DNA of 64,000 nt. Source: Lunularia cruciata (Eukaryota; Streptophyta; Marchantiopsida; Lunulariales; Lunulariaceae). Every line of letters starts with the position of its first letter. The stretch's first letter is position 1. Position numbers and translations under genes: made by a program. The DNA is taken from assembly GCA_948567375.1 (NCBI GenBank), contig CAOYZS010000005.1:744001-808000 (forward strand), read 5' to 3'. Below the pieces are notes generated by a model. The model had not been told where the DNA came from, made no database searches, and worked only from the letters and a program-made list of their open reading frames with translations. Of the stretch, positions 44,016-55,138 are shown piece after piece.

Positions 44016-44424
44016 ACTCTACTTGATCTGTCACTCTATAAACTGCCAACAACTGGGCACTGATTACAGTCAAGCCACACCCACTCAAGCATAGAGAATC
44101 CAGGTGACGCTCGCCGGCCTCTGTCCACCATAGCCAGGAACTCAAAGGCTCAACATCAGAGAAGTGAGCTCTCTGGAGCTCACCTTCGAAACTATACCCC
44201 TTGGACTCGAGCTAGCCCTGAAACCCTAACGGTCCCGCTGACGGCACACTCGACGGTGCAAACGGTGCAAAGTGACGGTGGGCCCCACCGTGAAGTCAGT
44301 ACCCCGAACACAAAATCTAACCATCGGAAAGTAGTCCCTGAGAAACTGCTAGAATAACTCTAACTACCATCACTGGAACTCCAGTGTCCGAGCATCTAGA
44401 TGCGGAACTACAAATGGCGTGACA
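44016..44424 (-). repeat. Family B 5' LTR, 3' part missing
   Basis: Starts TGTCACGCC at 44424 (minus), next to the TACT target duplication. Matches 34793-34389. It breaks off at 44016, so the last 150 bp or so of the LTR were lost in the inversion event. Confidence 0.85.
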
Positions 44425-44428
44425 TACT

Positions 44429-45267
44429 GAAGGGGGATTTAGTGGTCAAAGTTGAGTAAAAAGACCACAAGGACAAGGTGCAAAATATTGATAGGGTAAG
44501 GTATTTGTCAACAATCATTTGTCCTTTGTTGTTGAAATAGAAGAGGAAGAAGGAGAAGATACAGAAAGATCATCTAAAGGTGATAAACAAGTTGCAAGTG
44601 ATGAAGTAGCTTAGCAAAGAAGCACAAGAATTGAAGAAGTTAACCAAAGAGAAGAAGAAGCCAAAGACTTTGGGTGGATGTTGTACTTTGAAAGAAGACT
44701 CTAGAGAACTTGCAAGAGAGTTTTCAGAATCATGGAAGCGATCTTGATTGTTAGGCTGAAGAGTTGAGGAGCAAAGTGGGACAAGCATGCATTGAAGTAA
44801 TACACTTGAAGGCCATAAAAGTGTAATAGAGCAAGGGTTAGAGAGCTTAAGAACAAGATCAATGGAGAAATTTCAAGCATGGCAAAGCAAGTTGAGAACT
44901 AGATATCAAAAGGAGGAAAGATAACAAGATCTAGTATGAAGTGTAGAAGGCCAGATTGCTCAATATGCGGAGGAGAAGAAGCTGCTAGTGGTTGAGTATG
45001 AAGATGAATTGAAGATGTATCATGAAGAGTTGAAGGTGGAGTGAACTCATGGGTATGCATTTGTAGGAGAGATCTTTGGAAGGATGAAGGCAATGTTGAG
45101 TATAGAAGAAAAATTTAAGATGGAGGATGCCAAATTGCACAAATTGAAGTTGTTAGTGTAGAAGATAAGGAAGAAAAAGGTGAAGGACAATGAACTGAAT
45201 TTTCTGTTAATTTTTTTGAGAGATAGAGTAGATAGGAAGATGCTAGAAGTAGGAAACAACACCTAAT
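44429..45267 (+). pseudogene. ORF3 fragment, coiled-coil half
   Basis: Resumes ORF3 exactly where the methyltransferase element entered (compare 19785 onward in E2). Lys/Glu-rich coiled-coil coding sequence with many stops and frame changes (for example QYAEEKKLLVVEYEDELK near 44960-45010). Ends at the embedded LTR fragment. The most decayed copy on this side. Confidence 0.55.
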
Positions 45268-45492
45268 AAGTAAGTGGACTCCCAATAAATAAGTAAAGTT
45301 CACTCCCAATACAAAGATGCATTTTTTGGGTCTATCATTCCCACACTTCTTCATCTAACCCAAAGTTGACTTCTTTGGGTCTACTCCAAACACACAAAAT
45401 TCCATTCTTTCTTCTTCATTTGGCCACAATTTAGTTTCCACAATACACTTCTTCTTTAAAACTTGTCAAAAACAAAAAATGTGGGTACCACA
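45268..45492 (-). repeat. Family A LTR 5'-end fragment inserted in E5 LTR
   Basis: The plus strand ends AAAAAATGTGGGTACCACA at 45492, the reverse complement of the LTR start. About 200 bp of LTR spacer precede it. After 45492 the host LTR resumes with its promoter region. Confidence 0.65.
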
Positions 45493-46195
45493 AGTATTTA
45501 GTTAGATAATTATTGGAGTGCTTTGCCTATTTAAAGGAGTCATTCATAAATTTTTTTTTTTTAGTAATCTTATTCTGAAGTTGACAAAAGCAAAGTGCTA
45601 TAACTCAATGCTTGTCGTTTCAACTTAATTCTGAGTATCAATCCTATGTGTGTGTGTTTGTGAGCATTTGGAGAAGTTCAAAGTGCAAGTTTGAGTGTGT
45701 GAGATGTTGGGTCTACAACTCTGATTTCATTTTTTGTGTTTGATCCTAAATGGATAGCAATCAAAGCATTGCCTTTACAAATCTATGAAGAATTGTTGTG
45801 TTGGTAGTATTATGCAATTGTGAGTGCAACATTGGATTGATGCAAAGAAATTCAACTGAGGAAGTTGTGCCTTTAGTAGAAGGGTGGAACAAAATTTTAA
45901 GGCAAAGTCATTTCATGGTGAAGAAGCCTTCTTTGGAAGAACTGAATCATCACAATCAAAGTTGAATTGGAAAGAGATTGAAGAATTGTGAATTGTGACA
46001 AGACTTCAAATTGGGCACTTGTTATTCTCTTTTGAGTGTGGTTTCTACTCAAGAGATGAAAGAAGAACTCAAGAAGAACCATCTTGTTACTATTTACTTC
46101 GTATTTGACCGTTTTTAAATTGTATCTTTGTGGGAACAAACTATTACTTACTGATTACCACATAAGTGATACTTGCTAGGTTGTCATATGATTTC

Positions 46196-46213
46196 TGGTG
46201 CTACTACTAGGGA
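46196..46213 (+). other. E5 primer-binding site, degenerate tRNA-Asp type
   Basis: TGGTGCTACTACTAGGGA, 7 bp after the LTR terminus; same place as 12592-12609 but with more changes. Confidence 0.5.
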
Positions 46214-46353
46214 TATAAATCTTGGGAATGGAAGAATAGAGAGCCAAATCTTAAATTTAGTGTCCAACAAATATGAATTTCTGCATCAAGAAAACAACAA
46301 GAAAGGGCTCATAAACAAACTTTGCAACATGAAGAAGAAGAATGCCAAAAGAG
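46214..46353 (+). pseudogene. E5 gag, first fragment
   Basis: Matches the start of E2 gag (about 12610-12745), ending AACATGAAGAAGAAGAATGCC. The gag reading continues at 49909, after the solo LTR. Confidence 0.7.
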
Positions 46354-49300
46354 TGTGGTACCCATATTTTTTGTGATTTTCAGTTTATGTTCTATTTTGA
46401 AGAAGAACTCTACAGATGAAGTCATATTGAACCCAAATGGCATTAGAAGGAGAAGAATTGTGTCTTTGGGTTGAAATCCAAAGTAATGTGACTCCAAGTC
46501 AAAAGCAAAGTACTCGGATCAAACCCAGCCAAAGAACTCGGGGTGATCAACCCAATGCAAAGATGGCATAACAACTTCCCTTTGGATGAGTCAATCAAGA
46601 AAGTATAAGCAAAGAAACAGCAGGCAAGGCGTGAACTACTAACCTGGATAATGCCAAGAGGAATTCATGCGGAAGGTGTGAGTCTTAATGAAGAGGTATA
46701 AAGGAATGGCTGATCAACAAAGAACTATAAAATTGGGACTTTAGGCAAGGGGATGTTAAAATGTCACACAAGTATCCTAAGCCATTGAGTAGTCGATCCA
46801 AAGGAGTGCTTGTAGCCAAGCCAATTGAGTGTTTGATGTTTAACGGTTCTAAAGGAATTAGGATCTTGAGACCAAGAGATGCTAGAATTATCTTTAAGGT
46901 ACCACACATTAAAGATCACACAATGCCAAAGAAGGGTGAGAAGAAGAGTCCTTCACTTGCAGTGAGAAATCTAGTGATTCAAAGGTTAGATATGATAGCA
47001 TGGATTGAAGTACTGAGTAGACTTTTGGATCACTTTTCTAGCATGGAATTGGAATTTGAGTTTTCTAGGGTTCATGGCAGAAGTAGCATCAAGTGATTGT
47101 GAGGAGTGACCTAAGAATGAAGAGAGGCAAAAGAGAAAGAGAAAGAAAGAGAGGCAATCCGGCTCAATGGACAGAGTTGGATTGGAGGTTGGTATTAGGA
47201 AGAGAGGCTAGTGAGGAAATTGGGGCAACTTTTCTTGGGAAAGGAGAGCTTGCAGAGGAGAAGAATGAAATTTGAAATTCCTTCATGGTGCCACACACAA
47301 AGAATGAGTAAAAAGTGGATACCTATTGGGACCTAGTCAGGCAAAGCATTGTTGGGGTGATGATGGCATTTTTCAAGCCTGATTGCACAACGTATGTAAT
47401 GAAGCATCAGGTGGTCTTCTTCCACCAGATGTTTGTAGGCGCACTAGTGAATTGGCCAAAGTGCTTTCACCAAAGAATGCACTAGATGGTGTGGTGTTGG
47501 AGAGGTCAAGATGCTCCTCACTATCCAGTGCGGTTTGCTGCCCATTTCTACTTCAGACTGAATTTGATGAAGGAGACTGAGCAAAGAAAGATGGTGCTGC
47601 ATTTTCATTCAAACTTACAAAAGACTATAGATGACAAGGAAAAGTAGTACATTTGGCAAATCCGAAGTAGTGATGAACACTATGCGTGCACCGGGCAGTA
47701 TATGAGAGTATCAATGACCATCCCAAAGACAAGGAAGTGAAGTCATCCTGAGGAGAGTTTGTTGCCAATTAAGCCAAAGAAGGTGAGGAAGGTGAACCCA
47801 AGGCAAGAGGTCATAGTGCTTGATGAGTCATCAAGAGTAAAAGAATTGGAAGGCAAAGCCAAGTACAAAATAGAAGACTCAAGATAACAAGAAGAACCAC
47901 CAGAGTTGATGTTGCAAAGTGAAGAGTTGAGCAATGGAAGTGAAGAGGAGGTGGAAGTTCAGCAACAAGGAGATGGTGCTGACAAGGAAGAGCAGGAGTT
48001 CCATGCGGCAATTGATTGGATGGAAGGCGGAGGAAACATGTGTCACAAATTGCCCACTCTGGAGGTTGAGTCAAAGTAGGAAGTTCAGAGGAGTAAAAGA
48101 GGGAGAAGGAGTGTTACTACTACGGGGGCAGAAGCAAGTAACATAAGCCTGGTAATGGAGGAGGGGAAAAGCTCAGATGAAGTACCTTTGAGAGCTAGAA
48201 GATTAAGACTTCACAGTAGAGCTCCAATAGAAGAAGTGAGGAGAGAAGAACCAAAGCAATCTGAGAGCTTATGAGTCTTTGATGGGGTGGAGTACTTCTC
48301 ATAGATAGATTGTCCCTTGCTGTTGCAAATGCAGAAGATGAGAGAAGAATTGAAGAGAGATCACTCAAGAGTGAAAGATGAATGGGCAGTAGTGCAGTAT
48401 ATGAGGGATGAAAATTTGGAGTTGAGAAGGAAGTTGAGTTGTGGAGAGTGTGAATTGGTAGAAACTGAGGCCTTGAGGCTAGAAGTGCATGATACGCAAG
48501 TGGAAGTTATCCATTTATCCATGGTCGCTATCATGGGATAAGAATTGGAGAGTTTGAAGGCAAGTGCGGCAGAGAAAGATCAAGTTTGGCAATAGGAGCT
48601 AGCCATGCAAGATAGAGAAGAAGAGTGATTGTGCGGGTTAGTCAAAGGAATGGAAGAACAGCTCAGACAAAGACAGCAAAAGACATTGAATTGAACAAGT
48701 TGTTGATTTTCTTGAGAGATCAAGTAGATAGGAAGATATTAGAGGTAGGAGACAATGTGTGTCTCAGGTTGGACTTAGTACATGTGGAATCAAAGATACT
48801 TTGTAGTACCATGAAGTAAGAGACAACGTCCGAAGTAAAAGAGTTAGGAGTGCAAGTGTCTTTGGATCAATTATCTGAGCCATTAGAGAAGAGTGGGTTG
48901 CAAGATAAAGATGTAGATAGAGTACCCATGTCTTTAATTGCAATTTAGCATGATGAGGTAGGAGAATTGGTAGAAGATTTACTGATAATAGATAAACCTA
49001 AAGATAGACAAATGCAGGAAGTCACTTTGTGTTTACAAGCCAAAGTTGAGGTTGACATTGGATTGGATTAGGACCAATTTTGAGATAAGAGGAGGCAGAT
49101 ATGAAGAGGTGCCTTGTCATTTTGAATCTACAGGTTGGTAAAGTTGTTAGGAATCGGTTTAGGGAGTTAGATAACTATTAGGAACTCAGTCTTTTTAAAG
49201 AAGGCCTTCATAGTAAAATGTTGTTCAATGTTCATTCTTGAGAATAGATAAAGATGGGTCAATCTGCCCATGATGTATGACGTCAATCATGAAGAACAAG

Positions 49301-49908
49301 CAAAGTATTGTGAAGCAATGCTCATTGCTTGAGCTTAATTCTGAGTATTGACTCCATGTGTGTGTTTGTGAGTGTTGGAAGAACTTTGCAGTGCAAGTCA
49401 ATGTGTTTGTTGGATTTTGGATTCCGTAGCCTTGGTCTTCATTTTGTGTGTTTGATCATGAATGAAGTGCAATTGAAGCAATGCCTTGACAGATCTGAGA
49501 AAAATTGTAGTGTTGGTAGTATTTTGCATTTGTGAGTGCAATGCTAAGTTGATGTAAAGAAATTTTGATTGAGAAAGTTGTGCCTTCAATGGAGGGTGGA
49601 ACACAATTCTAAGGCAAAGTTGTTTTGCAGCAAAGTAGCCATTTTTTGGAAGGATTGAATCATCACAATCGAGTTTGTTTGGATAGAGTTGAATGATTTG
49701 TGATTATGGGTGACAGTTTTTTGTGACTATGTGATAGTGTTTATTAATCTTTTTGGGTGTTTCTACCCAAGAGAGTCAAGAAGAATTCAAGAAGAACCGT
49801 GTTTGTTACTATTTGACTTCATGTTTGACCAATTCTTACTCATATCTCTACAAGAACAAACTTTACTTACCTGATTACTGCAAAAGCGATATTTGTCAGG
49901 TTGTCACA
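46354..49908 (+). repeat. Solo LTR of family A, 3555 bp, TSD (A)AGAG
   Basis: Starts TGTGGTACCC and ends GGTTGTCACA. Flanks: AAGAG before (46349-46353) and AGAG after (49909-49912); a duplicated copy of the right junction at about 50343 keeps the full AAGAG. Removing it restores E5 gag. It holds ORF3 (46761-49071), a degraded promoter box and a 40-bp insertion with a TGACGTCA palindrome at about 49278. Confidence 0.9.
46761..49071 (+). pseudogene. ORF3 (LTR-encoded protein), fourth sequence type
   Basis: 112 open codons from the Met before SHKYPKPLSS, with VRNLVIQRLDMIAWIEVLSRLL; then TELDWRLVLGREASEE (about 47175), DLVRQSIVGVMMAFFKPD (about 47335), CTTYVMKHQVVFFHQMF (about 47385-47435), acidic QSEELSNGSEEEVEVQQ (about 47915-47960), EEQEFHAAIDWMEGG, then coiled coil to a VDIGLD stop at 49071. 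A block around GKSSDEVPLRARRLR (about 48168) recurs in the remnant at 28560. At least eight stops. Confidence 0.7.
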
Positions 49909-50718
49909 AGAGCCTTTTCACAAGTGAAGAATCTGAGAAGGCATTTTATAGCTTGTTCACAAAGTTCAAGAAGCCTTGAAAGATCTCAAATAAAAGAAAT
50001 GTAAGATCGGGTGGCATAGCTACTTTGCATCTCCAAATCCCAAGAGAAGAAATTTGCAAGTGGAAAAACATATTTGTTGCAACTTAGTACATTGACTTCC
50101 TCTAAAGCTATCAAGGAACCAATTTCATAAAGGAATTCATTTGAATTGAAGGATTGAATAATCACAATTGAGTTTGTTTGGATAGAGTTGAATGATTTGT
50201 GATTATGGGTGACAGTTTGTTGTAACAAGACTGCGTGACAATGCTTGTTACTATTTGACTTCATGTTTGACCAATTCTTACTCATATCTCTATGGGAACA
50301 AACTTTACTTACCTGATTACCGCAAAAGTGATATTTGTCGGGTTGTCTCAAAGAGCCAATTCACACATGAAGAATCTGAGAAGGCATTGGATTTATAGCT
50401 TCTTCACAAAGTTCAAGAAGCCTTAAAAGACCTCAAACAAAAGAAATGTGAGATTGGGTGGCAAGGCTGCTTTGCATCTCCAAATCCCAAGAAGAAGAAA
50501 GTCGTAAGTGGATAAGCATATTCATTGCGACTTAGTACAATCACTTCCTCTAAAGCTATCAAGGGAGCCAATTTCATAAAGGAATTAATTTGTGAGAAGA
50601 CAACACAAATACTGACAAAAGAAGAGTACCAATATCTCTTACATACAATTCCTTGACTAGTTCAAAGGGAGCCTAAAGAGCAAACTAAAGATACTGAGCG
50701 ACTTTCTCCAACCCGCGT
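49909..50718 (+). pseudogene. E5 gag, second fragment with a tandem duplication
   Basis: Gag N-terminal region (SEKALDL.LLHKVQEALKDLKQKKCEIGWQ type) present twice: 49909-50140 and about 50343-50640. The second copy is preceded by LTR-end sequence (about 50151-50342) that duplicates 49657-49908. So about 480 bp spanning the LTR/gag boundary were duplicated after the solo LTR inserted. Continues to 50718, then interrupted by the next solo LTR. Confidence 0.75.
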
Positions 50719-51127
50719 TGTGGTGCCCACATTTTTGTTTTTACCTGTTTTGTTAGCATTTGGAGAAGAAGTAAGCAAGAAAGCCAAATTGCAAAAGAAA
50801 GAATGGACAAGAGTGTCTTCAAAGGAAATCCAAAGAAGTCAATTTTGGGTCGGAGACCAGAGATACTCAAAAGAGGAGTACAAAGAAACAAGTCCAAATA
50901 TCATCATCTTTGGATCAAGAAGCAAAGGCCGATACAAAGACCGTCTAACAACCTTTCTACATGGCAAGAAAGTACACTCCAAGAAATGGCGGATGCAGAA
51001 TAAGCATGTCTTGACAGTGACCAAACAACAACACGTAGAAGAAGGGGAAGTCGATTTTGAAATTGACTGAAGAATGACTACAATTTGGGGTAATATAAAA
51101 TTGCAATTGCACAGAGGAAAGTTGAAT

Positions 51128-53581
51128 ATGTCAAGAAGATTTCCTATCCCTCTGAGTGGTTGTCCTGCAGTAATGCGTGTCAAGAAGCCGATTGAGAGTG
51201 AAATTTTGCAAAATCCAAAAGGAGTTAGAGTGTCTCATCTAGGAGAGGGAATAGTCTTCTAGTGCCAAAGAACAAGAGAGCAGATCATGGCAAAGAAGGT
51301 CAAGAACGCTTGGGCAGTACAAAGTTTTGCAATTTGTAGGTTTGGATGTCGTAGCAAGGATCAAGGTCTTGAATAGACTTTGCATTACTTTCTTAGCATG
51401 GAACTAGAATTTCAGTTTCCCAAGAGTCATGGTAGAGATAGCTGCCAGTAATTGTGAGGAGGGTCTTGAGGTCAAGGGGAAGAGAGGAAATCCTGCTTGA
51501 TGGATTTAGTCGGATTGGAGGTTAGTGTTGGGGAAGGAAGCAAGAGAACCGACGGAGATGACCTTTTATCGGAAGTGTGATGTTGTAGAGGAGATTGCGG
51601 ATATACGCAATTCGCTCTTTGCTCCATGCACAATGAATGGTTACAAGGTGGATTCCTATCAAGACCCAATTAAATGAAGTATTGTAGGGCTGATAATGGC
51701 CATGTTCAAACCAGAAAGAACAACTTACGTGAACATGTAGTAGGTGGTCTTTTTCCACCAGATGTTTGCAGGGGTGAAGGTGAATTTGGCAAAGTGTTTC
51801 CACCAACAAAGAAGGCAGATGGTGGTCAATTAGAGGACAAATTTGCCTCCACATTATTTCACACCGTTTGTAGCACACTTCTAACTTGGGTTAAATTTTC
51901 TGACAGCGGAGGAGAGGCATTGCATGGTATCACATTTTCATCCGGATTTGAGACGGGAAGCGGATGAAGAAGAGCAACAATACATGGCACACTTGCGAGC
52001 TAGTGATGATCACTTCTTGAATACGGGACAATGAAAGATGGAGGAAGTCACAAGCCCAAAGACAAAGAAGCACAATAAACCCAAAGACGCAGAGTCACCT
52101 CCAGCACAAAGGAAGATCCAAAGATTGGTTCTATAGTTTAAGAAGATGGTGAAAGAAGAACCTTTGGAAACCAAGTCTGAAGGAGAGACAAAGTCTAGAG
52201 GAGAGGACTCAAAAGAAGCCAAACTCACATTACAAAGTGAGGAATCCGGAAGCGGGTGAAGATGAGGTTCAACAATTGGCTAAAGAAGAAGAAGGGGATG
52301 AAGCTTGCCATGTGATGATTGACAATGTACAAGGAAAGACAAATCAATGTGTAGCCCTGGTTGCGGAAGAGAAGGGGACTGAATGACAGAAGGAGTACCT
52401 TACGGGGCCAAGTTCAATATTAAGGCAGAAGGGAGCTCAGAAGCAATATCACTAAAGATACAAAGATCGCAACTTTGGCAGAAGAAGCGAGTGGAAGAGG
52501 CACAATACGAAGAGGAGGCCAAAGACAAAGAGAACTTTGGAGGAGTACAGTATCTATCAAAAGTTGTAACTCCATTGCTTGCGGAAGTGAAGGGTTTGCA
52601 GGAGCATGTAACCTAAAGAGATGAGAAAGTTAAAGAACTTCGGGTGGATGCAGTCTTAAAAAAGAAGACTTTTGAGAGGTTGCACGAGATTTTTGAGGCA
52701 AGAGGGATAGAAATGCAGCATCAACCCAAAGAGTTGAAGGAGCAGACAATGTTGCTGACCAAGATGAAAGAAGAAGTTAGTAAAGTGCGCATTAAGAGTA
52801 TTCATGTGAAGGCGATGGCCACCGTGATGGAGCAGGAGTTAGAAAGCTTGAGGAAAAGTGCAGCCAGGAAGGATCAAGCATGGCAGAGGGAGTAGGCAGT
52901 TAGACATGAGAAGAAGAAGGATTGTGTGAGTTGGTACAAAGTGCTGAGTTACAGAGTTCTCAGTATATGGAGGAGAAGAAGATGCTCACCATTGAGTACA
53001 AAGACAAATTCAAGATGTACCAAGACGAGTTGAAGGCAGAGCGATCTCAAGGGTATGAGTCGGAATCAATAGGAGAAGTTGTGGGGAAGTTGCAAGCAAT
53101 GTTGAGCACGGAAGCAAAAGGAAGATGGGAAGAAGCACGACTACACAAGTTAAAGTTGCTTGTGCAAGAAACACAAAAGAGGAAAGCCAAAGATGTGGAT
53201 ATGAACACTTTACTAATCCTATTGAGGGAGCGAGTAGATTGGAAATTGTTAGAAGTAGGAGACAATGTCAGTCTTAGATTAGATTTAGTCAATTTAGAGT
53301 TAGAAAGAATTTGGAGTAGTGTGACAGAGGAGATAAAGTCTGATGTTGCAAAAGTAGGAATTCAGGTGTCATTTGACTTGTCATTGGAGACTTTAGAGTA
53401 GAGTGGGTTGGGAGATAAGGAGATAGAAAGATTACCCATGACCTCAATTGTAGTTCCTAGTGAAGAAGTAGTAGAAGGAGTAAAGGAATTAGTAGAGTCA
53501 GATATACCCGAAGAAGGAGAAGTGGTAGGAAGATCATCGGGTTTGGAAGCCGATGAAGAGGTTGACATTGGATTGGGGTAG
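51128..53581 (+). pseudogene. ORF3 (LTR-encoded protein), third type, full length
   Basis: Met before SRRFPIPLSGCPAVMRVKKPIESE. Then SDWRLVLGKEARE (about 51505), NGYKVDSYQDPIK (about 51640), LIMAMFKPERTTYV (about 51690), VVFFHQMFAGVKVNLAKCFHQQ, PHYFTPFVAHF (about 51850), acidic part (52150-52260) and a long coiled coil. The latter has open blocks at 52383-52616, 52644-52895 and 52922-53401 (159 codons). The last 60 codons lead to VDIGLG and a stop at 53581. Related to the E3 copy. Stops near 51676, 51740, 52034, 52615, 52895 and 53399. Confidence 0.72.
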
Positions 53582-53697
53582 TAAAAGTTTTGAGATAGGA
53601 AGAGGCAGATATGAAGAGGTGGATTGTCAATTCAGATCTGCAGGTAGGAAAAGTTGTTAGGAAATGGTATTTTTGTTAGTAGTGTCAATTGCTTCAG

Positions 53698-53705
53698 TAT
53701 TTAAG
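53698..53705 (+). promoter_or_regulatory. TATA-like box of solo LTR
   Basis: TATTTAAG, 117 bp after the ORF3 stop and 670 bp before the LTR end; same place as in the other LTRs. Confidence 0.6.
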
Positions 53706-54368
53706 GGGAGCATTCACAATGTAATGTTGTTCAATATTCATATTTCTGAAGATAGATAAAGCGAAGTACTGATTTCAGTGCTCGTTGCTTGAGCTTAATT
53801 CCGAGTTTCAACTCTATGTGTGTTTGTGAGTGTTTGGAGAATTTCAAAGTGCAAGTCAGTGTGCTTGTTGGATGTGGATTCCGCAGCCTTGATCTTCATT
53901 CTGTGTGTTTGATCTTGAGTGAAGTGCAATTGGAGCAATGCCTTGATCAATCTGAGAGGAATTGTAGTGTTGGTAGTATTCTACATTTGTGAGTGCAGCA
54001 CAGTGCTGATGTGAAGCAATTTTGATCAAGGAAGTTGTGCCTTCAATAGAGGGGTGGAACAAAATTTTGAGGTAAAGTTGTTTTGCAATGAAGTGCCATC
54101 TTTGGGAGAATCTGAATCATCACAATCAAGATTTGTTTGGACAGAATTTGCTATGTTGTGATTATGGGTGTTTGAATTTGTGACAAGGTGTTGAGATTGT
54201 GAACTTGTTACTCTCTTTAGGGTGTAGTTTCTACCTAAGAGATTAAAGAAGAACCCAAAAAGAACTACATGTTATTGTTTGACTTCGTATTTGACAAATC
54301 AGAATCTCTACGAGAATGAACTTTACTTACCCAATTACCGCAAAAGTGATATTTTCCGGGTTGTCACA

Positions 54369-55138
54369 CGAGTTGAAGTCAACATACCCATAGAAGAACA
54401 ACCTTTGAAAAAGACCTAGCTTTGAAATTTGTAAATTGGAACCCTTGGGCTGAACCAGATGCATAATTACCAATTAGTAACTTAGGTCCATCAAGTTCTA
54501 CCACAAACTACTCCTTAGAGTTACAAAATGACTTTGTTACCCGTCACCCAACATGCATACCAAAATTATAAGAGGACAAAACAAGATGAAGATCCTAATA
54601 ATTCATCAAGGAATTTGAAGTCATCTCCTTTGCCAATAAGGAACATAATTCTGTTGATTGGGTGTGGGTTTTTCCAAGTCTATTGCAAAAGAAGCCAAGG
54701 AGCTGGTATACTCATGTGACCCAGATCATAACTACTATCATCAATGGAGTGCAATTTAAGTTGAATTACATTGTGTTGAGACCAATGAATAAGATTGGTT
54801 ATCCACTATTAATTGAAAGACCTTGGTTGTACAATGCTCAAGATTTTGTGGACTAACACCAACAAAAGGTGAGGTTTAAGGACATTTCATTCATTGACCA
54901 AAAGCTAGTGATGATGAGTTAGATGAAGCTTCTCCACCTTGGAGAAACAACTTTTTCAGAAGACAAAGATGAATCCAAAGATTAGTCATCTTCATCTTCC
55001 AAAGACTTGTATGAAGTCCAAGTAAACTGTTTGCAATGCTACAAGGTAGAGGTCAAAGACAAAGATCCCTATGACATTGCCTTGGGTGAAAATGATTTGG
55101 AGGAAAGAGGTTTGAACTCCATATGACTCAAGTTGACA
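54369..55138 (+). pseudogene. E5 gag end fused to protease by deletion
   Basis: Gag sequence (VNWNPWAEPD, TLLPVTQHAYQ, then KKPRSWYTHVTQ at about 54690-54722) jumps at about 54722 into the protease body (ITTIINGVQFKLNYIVLRPMNKIGYPLLIERPWLYN, 54725-54840). About 1.9 kb are missing compared with E2, including all zinc knuckles and the protease active site. An acidic tail follows. Cut at 55139 by a minus-strand LTR. Confidence 0.75.

Larger units (their letters stand above)
34239..44424 (-). mobile_element. Family B: Ty3/gypsy element encoding a DNA methyltransferase and a PHD finger
   Basis: The element lies between TACT repeats (34235-34238, 44425-44428) with termini TGTCACGCC (44424, minus) and GCACGACA (34239). 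Minus-strand order: 5' LTR (partial), [rearranged block with gag inverted], protease, C5 methyltransferase, RT, RNase H, integrase, PHD finger, PPT, 3' LTR. From 40681 to about 35455 all pol parts share one reading frame, interrupted by stops but not by shifts; one frameshift lies before the PHD segment. It is GC-richer than the surrounding family A DNA. Inserted in ORF3 of the E5 5' LTR: the flanking sequence closes up when the element is removed. Confidence 0.9.
44429..46188 (+). repeat. E5 5' LTR (family A), right part
   Basis: Continues the LTR broken at 34238. It contains the ORF3 C-terminal half, an embedded minus-strand LTR fragment (45268-45492), CCTATTTAAAGG (about 45527) as promoter box and the terminus GGTTGTCATA at 46188, followed by PBS and gag. 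Confidence 0.8.
50719..54368 (+). repeat. Solo LTR of family A, 3650 bp, TSD CGCGT/CGAGT
   Basis: Starts TGTGGTGCCCACA (50719) and ends CCGGGTTGTCACA (54368). Flanked by CGCGT and CGAGT (one mismatch). E5 gag continues across it without loss (AACCCG... to GTTGAAGTCAACAT). Contains ORF3 and the TATTTAAG box at 53698. Confidence 0.88.
46189..55138 (+). mobile_element. E5: family A internal region broken up by LTR insertions
   Basis: Pieces of one internal region in order: PBS and gag start (46189-46353), gag middle (49909-50718), gag and protease (54369-55138). Solo LTRs at 46354-49908 and 50719-54368 sit between them, and a minus-strand LTR at 55139 cuts it off. Its 5' LTR is 44429-46188. RT and later parts are outside the window or lost. 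Confidence 0.8.
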
